Source: Plantago ovata (lineage: Eukaryota > Streptophyta > Magnoliopsida > Lamiales > Plantaginaceae). From it: a stretch of DNA of 64,000 nt. The stretch covers positions 72,274,985 to 72,338,984 of the forward strand of contig CM051455.1 of the NCBI GenBank assembly GCA_028274465.1, read 5' to 3'. The notes below the pieces were generated by a model that was not told where the DNA came from, ran no database searches, and worked only from the letters and a program-made list of their open reading frames with translations. This document shows, in pieces, positions 57,492 through 64,000 of this stretch. Positions within the stretch are counted from its first letter, which is position 1, and every line of letters starts with the position of its first letter. The translations under genes and the position numbers were made by a program.

Positions 57492-59141
57492 TGTTAGGAA
57501 ACTTGTAATTTTGATGAGCAATTTACCATGCTAAATTAAGGAAAGTCCAGTAACTAGTACTCTTAAGGTCCATAGGAATTTAGAATTTTAAGGACATGGT
57601 AAAAGAGGAACGTTTGCTGATGACTTAAGTTAGGTGCTAGATAAGGTATTTCTTTTGTGTATGACGTATTTTATTTTCTGAAATGAAAATATCTTATTGA
57701 CACTTTAGCTTATGATGTATCTTATTTTTTGAGAAGAAAATAACCTATTGAAGCATTTGCTGAAGATATATTATGTTTATTACAAACGAATTATCTTAAG
57801 CAAGTAGAAATCGCTCAGAATCTTGAAGACTTTTTGAAGATCTGAAGACTTGAAGATTTGAAGATCTGAAGACTAGAAGATTGCTGAAGACTGGTATCTA
57901 CAAAGGCACGTGTTATTCAGAAAGTGAAATGTTCAGCAAACGGCATTGCATAAGTGAAAATCTGAAAGACAGAGTAGGTTGTGCTTGCAGAAACTGAGAC
58001 GGACCACTTGCTGATAAACACATGTGACCTCTTGCTGAATGTACGTGTTTTTGCGCTCCAATGTTACTGTTTGAATTCTATTCAAATGTGCATTTAATGC
58101 AAAGCTTACACACGAAGGACATGAAGACTAGAAGACAAACAAAGTCGCTGCTGAAAGTACAAAAAAGCAAGATAGTGACATGTTAAGGAACAAAAGCCTT
58201 AGGATTTGAAATTCAAACGGCTCCTTACTTGCACTATAAATAGAGGTCATCCGGCAAAGAGTTGAAGTGTGTCAACAACGTGATCAAACTCTCACTTGTG
58301 CTTAAAAACTCACAAACCTTCAAACACTCTTACTGCCATTGATCCGTTCCAAGAATTAAAGCTTGAAAAATCTACTTGCGAAGAAGTAGAACAAACTCGG
58401 CTAAGAAATTAGTTAAGTGTTCTTTCTTTCAAACAAGAACAAGTCTTGACACCAAAAACAATCAAACTTGTATACTGCAAAGTATTCCAAGTTGTGTTTC
58501 TTAGATTACTTGTTGTAACTGAATAAGTTATAATTAAGTCATCTCACCCCAAAACTCTCTAACTGAAAATACACCCTTTCAGGCGTGATATTCAGGGGGA
58601 ACTTAATCGAGCATAGTCTTGCTGATTAAAAGTACCAAGTTTGGTGGAGAACAAGGTTGAGTTCTCTAGTTTAGGTTGGAGACAAAGCAAGTGTGCTTTG
58701 GTTTCTGTTGAATCGCTTTAGATAGGAGATTGTAAGGAACCTCAATCATATCTTAGTGGATTCAGTCCTAGAAAGGACGAAGTGGATTAGTTGAGAGATT
58801 ACGCCACTCTCAGATACCACTATAAAAGTGTTTGTGTGATTTACTTACTGTATTTAGCTTTCAGCAAATTATATCTGTTTGTACACAGTCACTCACCTCA
58901 CTTGCTGAAACCTTTACTTGCTGAAAAAGCACTTATTGTTTCAAAGACTTCCGCTCTCTGATTTTAAGTATCAGCAAACCAAGCTACTGTAAAGTAACTT
59001 ACGCTTGCTGAGAAAGTTAAGTATCAGCAAACTCATTACTGAAAAGTAATAAGTACTTGCTGAGAAAGTTTTAAACGACGAAAGTTTGAAAAGACTATTC
59101 ACCCCCCTCTAGTCTTTTCTTGTTGTTTAAAGGGACCAACA
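57492..59141 (+). repeat. 3' LTR of copy B (1650 bp)
   Basis: Nearly identical to the 5' LTR, with TATA at 58235-58242. It keeps the segment around 58447-58490 that the 5' LTR lost. It is followed by the AAGGT target duplicate. Confidence 0.95.
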
Positions 59142-59205
59142 AAGGTTATTTATGTAAATTTATATTTGACTGAAAAATAAATAATAATAATTATTTAAAC
59201 TTCTT

Positions 59206-59293
59206 GGCGAAGGGTTGGCGAAGGCGAATGACGTGTCACCTTTTCATTGGGTGCCTGTTGTCAGGCAAGGCGAAAGCCTGCCTGACCGTAGAA
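59206..59293 (-). repeat. Right terminal block with palindrome and GGCGAA repeats
   Basis: GGCGAA at 59206, 59217 and 59223. The palindrome at 59260-59286 has arms GTCAGGCAAGGC and GCCTGCCTGAC around GAAA, and is followed by CGTAGAA, the inverted match of TTCTAGG at 15932. Confidence 0.6.
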
Positions 59294-61132
59294 AAGCCGA
59301 ATTTTCTTACCCCAAAACAGCTAAAACTCTTCTACTTTGTAGCTTCAAGACAAGTCAAATGAATCAATTTAATTGCACAGAGGAAATGATAGGTCAACTT
59401 AACACAGATTATAAACTAATAAAAGCAATTAACATGAATAATCATAGTACATTATAAAAATTATCATCCATATATTGGTGTCCCAATCGAACTACAATTA
59501 GAAGCACAAAGTAATTGGTAAGTGCAATTTAAGATACACTAGCTAGGGTTTATAGATATACACACGAAAAGAATAATGAAGGTTAGAGAGAAGAGAGAAA
59601 TTGAGTAATTACCAATTGAAATAAACTGAAGGTAGCTGTTGCCTGTTGGAAATTAAGTCTTGGAGCTTTTGTTCTTCTTCTTCTCCGTGATGAGTGAGAA
59701 AGGGAGACCTAGTTTCAATTATGGGGCTCAATTTTGTCCCATAACTCTTGAGCGTTGCCTTTTCTAGTCTCATAAAATTTAAGACCTCTGATTTACATCC
59801 CCATAAGTTTCCCAAATAGTAATTACAATATTTTTCATGGTTCGAAATCTCACCAAAAGTGAGCGAAAGGTAGTGAAACGTCAAACGTCTCGATTTTTCA
59901 TATCAGCAGCCGAAATGAACTTGGGATAAAAAAATGTTTTAAATACTCTTATTTTAGCTTTAAAAGACTTCGTTAGGTTAAGATTTAATCTCCAAAATAT
60001 TTGTCTAGTAGTAGGAATTAGCCAGCCATTCTCGGCGACGGAAAGGAATAGAAGGAAGAAGGTTCCCCAGCGCCCTATTTGGAAAAATCCTGTTAGCTAG
60101 GTTAAGTCTATTAAAGTCTCTAGAAATAAAATTATTTGGGTCAAAAATTATTTGATTCTCAAGGGTGTTACCAAATTTGGTCGGTAGAGGTAGTGTAATA
60201 GAATGGGTATGGAACCATATGTTAACCAAATGAAATGTTACATTTATCGGTCTAAAGCATGATATTGTTCGAGCAGGGCTCAAAATGCTTATAGGGAGCT
60301 TGGGTCTGAATTCATTGGAGTAACGATTAAAAGTTAAGTGTCAAATGGGCATGAATCGGTTCAAATTAACTAGTCCAGGCCTGGTTCGACTTTTTTGTAT
60401 ATCTGGTTTCTTGAGGTGGAAAAATTCTTACGTCGACCTGATCTATAAGTAAGTTGTAGATCATGTGGTTCACAATTAGCCACATCCTGTTTTTCAAGTG
60501 ATATGGTTGATTTAAGACCACAAGATCCCCGACTTACTCATAGGCTGGAATAATTTCTCCCTAAGGTGTGGGTATGATCATTTACATCTAGAGATCGATC
60601 CCTATTTAGAATGGTGATTGTGTTTGATAGTTTTATTTTTTGTGATTATGTAGAATGATGATTGTTTTGCTGTACTAAGATTCAGTTTATATGATCCTGG
60701 TTGTTGTTGTTGCGGTTGGTGTGTTGTGGTTAAAAATTTTGTTGTCTTTGTCCAGGTGGCTTGTCACTGTGTACGGATGGGTTCTGGGTTGGTTGTCTTG
60801 GTCGCCGGCTCTTTCTGCTGTTGTCATCTGTAGTGGTTCAAACGGAGTTCGCTTCCTGTATTTTGTTGAGGTGTATCATGTATCTTCATCTACTTGTGAT
60901 TGGTTTGTATCCTAGCGGAGTCCATCAACTTTCATTTTCTTGCTAAGTACCCTATACTTGCAATGAAAGTTATTCTACTCCGTTAGCCTTGATTAGAATT
61001 ATTGGTTCAATTCGTCACCCCCTAACTCTTGGCTTCTCGCTCGTGGGTTTGACATACCAGACGAGGGGGGTGGTTAAAGTTTGATATGGCCATAACGGGT
61101 ATGAGGTTTTAACATGCTTTTACGTTTCTCTT
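59294..61132. other. Unassigned region, no gene seen
   Basis: A 91-codon minus-strand frame (59884-59609) and shorter frames near 60700-60950 have no recognisable domain. A CT-rich leader-like stretch on the minus strand (near 59700-59560) could belong to an old LTR or promoter. No repeat partner was seen in this window. Confidence 0.4.
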
Positions 61133-61601
61133 TGATAGGGGACGAACGGTACTAGTTAAGGTTCGATCGAGACATCCGCGCAAGGGCTCGAAAGATATGC
61201 CTAGTACCCCCGAAAGTACATATCCCCGAAGTGACCCTAACGTCAGCCCACAAGGCGTTGACGATCGAAAATACATGGGGATCGAAGGGAGCTACAGTAT
61301 TGCCCGCCATTTCGATAAATGAAGTACACCAAGGACAAGCAAGGGGCCTACCTCGTATCCTATAAATATGTCTTCATTTATTACTCTCGGGATCATATTT
61401 TTCTCCTACCATGCAGAAACCTTCTCACTACATTAACTTGCCAATCGGTCTAACTTCGGTAGGCCGGTTCTAGATCCCCTCCCCATTAATCTTCTTGTTT
61501 TGCAGGTTCCAGTCCCGTTCTTACTCAAAATACTCCTTCCATACGCTTCCATGGAACGAGAGATGGTCAGTTAGATACTTAAACCGATTTAATCCTCATC
61601 A
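61133..61601 (+). repeat. 5' LTR of Gypsy element (469 bp)
   Basis: It runs TGATAGGGGACGAAC...AATCCTCATCA, ending three bases before TGGCACCGTCTGTGGGA. The left boundary is chosen from the TGAT/ATCA end pair and is less sure than the right. Confidence 0.6.
61361..61368 (+). promoter_or_regulatory. TATA box in Gypsy LTR
   Basis: TCCTATAAATATGTC in the middle of the LTR. Confidence 0.6.
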
Positions 61602-61604
61602 TTT

Positions 61605-61621
61605 TGGCACCGTCTGTGGGA
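61605..61621 (+). other. Primer-binding-site-like sequence
   Basis: TGGCACCGTCTGTGGGA directly after the LTR, near-identical to the site at 2747-2765. Confidence 0.7.
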
Positions 61622-61637
61622 ACGGTGACAAAAAGCC

Positions 61638-63425
61638 ATGGCAAAACGGAAAACCACGAAGCAACCGAGAACCCCCAGTAAGGACCAAGACGACACCGCC
61701 ACTGACCCAAAGAACTTGGAAGATACAACAAACAATAACACTTCAGACCGAGAGGAAGATGAAGTCTCCCCGGACCCTACTCCCCACGGGTCACCTTCCC
61801 ACTCAGGAGGTACCTCGGCACGGGAACCCGACAAAGCAGCGCCACAAATCTTGATGATGGAAGAGCATCTTCCAAAGGTTGTGCGGAGCGTGTGTGAGGA
61901 CGTCGTCGACCATCGACTACCCCCAAAGAAACCCGCTGAAAAGGCTCCCACTCGGAGAGACCACAACCGGCCACCTCCAACGAAACCCGCTGAGAGCGGT
62001 TCAGCTCGAAGTGCCTCCACTCGAAGTAAACAGTCCGATGGGATCTCGAGGTCTATCGACAAAAGACGCGAGCCCACCCCCCGTAGCACAGGAACTAGCG
62101 CAGGAAGCTCAATTGTTACCCCTCGAAGAAATGACCTGAATCACATAGGCAAACGTTCGACACGGGAGTGTGACCCTCGAACTCATCCCCTCGATTCAAT
62201 ACCTGAGGATGTTTTGGAGATATCGGATGACGACTGTTCCGACCACGACCGCTGGAGAGGAAGAAGGAAAAGTACGAAGAATTGCTTCGTGCCCACGACC
62301 GGAAAAAGCAAGAGACCTGTAACCCAACAGCGTAACCCGTAACCCACAATACGGACAACCTAAGGAGAAGGGACGAACGGGAGGCACCAAAGTACAATGC
62401 GACCAAAACGTCCTCCGGACGCGACAAAGGTCTTGCCCCGAACCCACTGTCTTCACGACTTATGAGTCATTCGATCCCCACGGATCAAAAGATCCCCGAA
62501 AAACCTCCCCAAAGATTCAGGAGTGACCTGTCCCCACGAACACAGAGTGAGATTCGAGAACATGATGCAAACTTACGGGCACGACGAGAATGGGATGGTG
62601 ATCGTTTTCCCTGGAACCCTCGAAGGAGTAGCCACCGAGTGGTACTACAACATGCTCGAAGGATCCATCAGATCTTACTCGGACCTAGTACATGCTTTCC
62701 TAGGACACTTTACCGATTACAAAAAGTCCCGACAATCCAACAGCTGTTTACAAGACATTATCCAAAAGAAGGATGAACCACTCCGACGATGGTGGCAACG
62801 ATTCAATGCCGTGGCGTTACAAGTGGATGACCATCCCATGAACTTTTGAAGACAGGCCCTTTTTACGAACACTCGGAATTGGGGGTTAGCCTCGGAGGAT
62901 TCGAGAGAAATGCCCGAGACCGCCGAAGAGCTATCAGACATTGTGAACAAGTATATCGAAGAGCAAAGAATGAATAAGGAAGCAAGGCTAGCTTTCGGAA
63001 AATCCCTGACTCCGGAGAGAGAGGACACACCTCCCAGGAGTTCAAAAGCAGACAAAGGCAAGACAACTGTAAAGGAAGAGAGAGGATCCACGAAGGACCC
63101 ACCTAGAGACCGAGGTCATGGCGAAAGACGCCTACCTCGAAAGAATCCGAGGCCCATTCGATACCCCCAAAGGCAAGTCTTCACACTATTCGAAGACTCT
63201 TCTTTCATTCGTTGGCCCAAGAAGCACAGGGAAATGAACACCACTAGAAGGTCCGAGGAATTTTGTGAATTCCACAAGCAACCAGGACACGACACCGATC
63301 AATGTATCGACCTAAACGCGGAGCTGGACCGAATTGTGGCTGGAGGATATGCGGAGGAGTATATCAACAAAAACGGAGTTCTTACAATAAGACCCGTGAG
63401 CAAAAGGAAGTCAGAAATAGTTTGA
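61638..63425 (+). pseudogene. Gypsy gag, disrupted
   Basis: It begins MAKRKTTKQPRTPSK at ATG 61638, a charged and Pro-rich N-terminal part open to TAA at 62340-62342. The core gag domain follows in the same frame (HRVRFENMMQTYGHDENGM, GTLEGVATEWYYNML, LVHAFLGHFTDY), with a stop at 62847-62849. The next part runs from 62910 and carries a CX3H-type knuckle (CEFHKQPGHDTDQC) as usual in Tat-group elements, ending 63425. Sequence between 62342 and 62500 is poorly preserved. Confidence 0.75.
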
Positions 63426-63539
63426 TCTACTCCTTCCCGACCCCCGTTACCAATGCAATCGGAGGTCTACCGAGAAGCCAGGGCGATTCGGGCAGAAGGA
63501 AACAATTCTGAAAATGATCCCATATACGACGACGATACA

Positions 63540-64000
63540 TAGTCGATGGTCCTACAGGAGGAGACTCTCGAAAGGAAAGAAATCGGATAGCTCGCCGGAT
63601 GTGTAATGCCTACGCCGAAGGATCCCCCACCTTCAATGTAGGCAGTCTTGAGGTCCAGAGGCAAGCGCTAATTTTCGACGAGTCAGACATCCCTCCCCCA
63701 GAGGTAACTCGAAATCAAAATCCGAATTTCCCTCTCGTCATTTCGATGGTAATCTCGGGATTCCCGGTGAGGAAGATCCTTGTCGATACGGGAAGCTCAG
63801 TGAACGTCATCACTACCGCCACCTTGAAAAAAATGAAGATCGAAGGACAGGGCTTTTCGGAGGTTTCGACACAGTTATCGGGTTTCGGTGGTGCCGTGGT
63901 CAAACCTCTCGGAACCATCTGGCTAGTCACTTCCTTAGGGACTAAGCCTACCAGAGCCACGTACAATTGCCAGTACGTAGTGGTAGATGCTCCCATGGGC
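63540..64000 (+). pseudogene. Gypsy aspartic protease region, partial
   Basis: A frame open to the window end contains RRMCNAYAEGSPTFNVG and FPVRKILVDTGSSVNVI, the retropepsin DTGS active site with its usual preceding strand. It is in a different frame from gag (63425) with a degraded stretch between. Polymerase would follow outside the window. Confidence 0.7.

Larger units (their letters stand above)
43527..59141 (+). mobile_element. Copia element copy B (Sirevirus-like), full length
   Basis: 15,615 bp with the 5-bp target duplication AAGGT (43522-43526 and 59142-59146). It has two LTRs of 1617 and 1650 bp, and a 12.35-kb interior holding gag, pol, stem-loop array, promoter-like block and a 5.2-kb aORF. 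The LTRs differ by few substitutions and a roughly 35-base deletion in the 5' LTR (near 44483), so insertion is fairly recent. All three coding regions are broken. Confidence 0.95.
15932..59293 (+). mobile_element. Candidate giant Mutator-like element (composite, decayed)
   Basis: The proposed ends share TTCTASGGTCAGGCA in inverted orientation. Both then have a self-complementary GTCAGGCA...TGCCTGAC, three TTCGCC motifs (left 16016-16061; right as GGCGAA at 59206-59228), an AT-rich stretch and a tRNA-like segment in matching orientation. Inside are a MULE/FAR1-type transposase gene, an Ulp1-type protease gene in the same direction, and fragments of host genes. Without the two Copia insertions it would be about 18 kb. 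No 9-bp target duplication could be found at the tips, and two independent elements with related ends remain possible. The link is inference. Confidence 0.45.
61133..64000 (+). mobile_element. Ty3/Gypsy element (Tat-like), runs off the window
   Basis: LTR, PBS-like site, gag and protease follow in order on the plus strand, cut by the window end. The PBS signature and gag style match the truncated minus-strand element at 1615-3580, though the LTRs are different sequences. Confidence 0.8.

Noticed and set aside
15932-59293. Firm assignment of the MULE ends with a 9-bp target duplication
   Set aside because: The 9 bases outside the tips do not match in any register tried, so the element is given only as a candidate.
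59609-59884. Minus-strand 91-codon frame with a leader-like CT-rich start
   Set aside because: No recognisable domain or splice context; kept only as a note in the unassigned region.
61589-62089. Minus-strand 166-codon frame across the Gypsy gag
   Set aside because: It is the antisense shadow of the charged gag N-terminal part.

Overview
This window looks like a repeat-rich stretch of a flowering-plant (eudicot) nuclear genome. The evidence is GT-AG introns, plant-type transposons of five kinds, and broken pieces of plant genes (a PERK-type receptor kinase, a UGT80-type sterol glucosyltransferase, cytosolic ribosomal protein S11). I see no intact host gene, no functional RNA gene and no CRISPR array. 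Nearly every long reading frame belongs to a mobile element. One 100-N assembly gap lies at 29479-29578.

Layout. 1-400 is a scrap of a Sirevirus-like additional ORF (aORF), followed by a 556-bp palindrome (401-956). 1615-3580 is the LTR plus gag of a Tat-like Gypsy element on the minus strand. 3581-15533 is a nest: a minus-strand Gypsy element (LTR 13960-15533; other LTR 12397-12894 plus 3581-3833) was hit by a PIF/Harbinger transposon (3834-12393, TSD TTA). The Harbinger transposase gene was hit by a solo-LTR-like element (6467-11054, TSD CCAAA), and part of both was then tandemly duplicated (2 x 1957 bp).

15932-59293 may be one very large, decayed Mutator-like element (MULE). It has matching ends, a FAR1-type transposase gene (18104-30427), a 10-exon Ulp1-protease gene (33598-36980), and minus-strand fragments of host genes between and after them. 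Two related giant Copia elements of Sirevirus type sit in it: copy A (20023-29709, TSD CGGGT, inside the transposase gene) and copy B (43527-59141, TSD AAGGT, 15.6 kb). 61133-64000 is the start of a plus-strand Tat-like Gypsy element that runs off the window.

The most unusual material is in the two Copia elements. Downstream of pol each has an array of eight short stem-loops with a shared 7-nt loop (ACRGGNA) and different, compensating stems. This is followed by a promoter-like block with a TATA box and then a long aORF (about 5.2 kb in copy B). The copy B aORF holds three in-frame GT...AG cassettes of 72-75 nt that look like retained mini-introns. Gag and pol overlap in different frames, with a good 3' splice site at the junction. 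Copies A and B carry different inactivating lesions.

Calls rest on reading the sequence and on family knowledge. No alignment, folding or database search was run, and boundaries given to the base come from direct comparison of repeats within the window.
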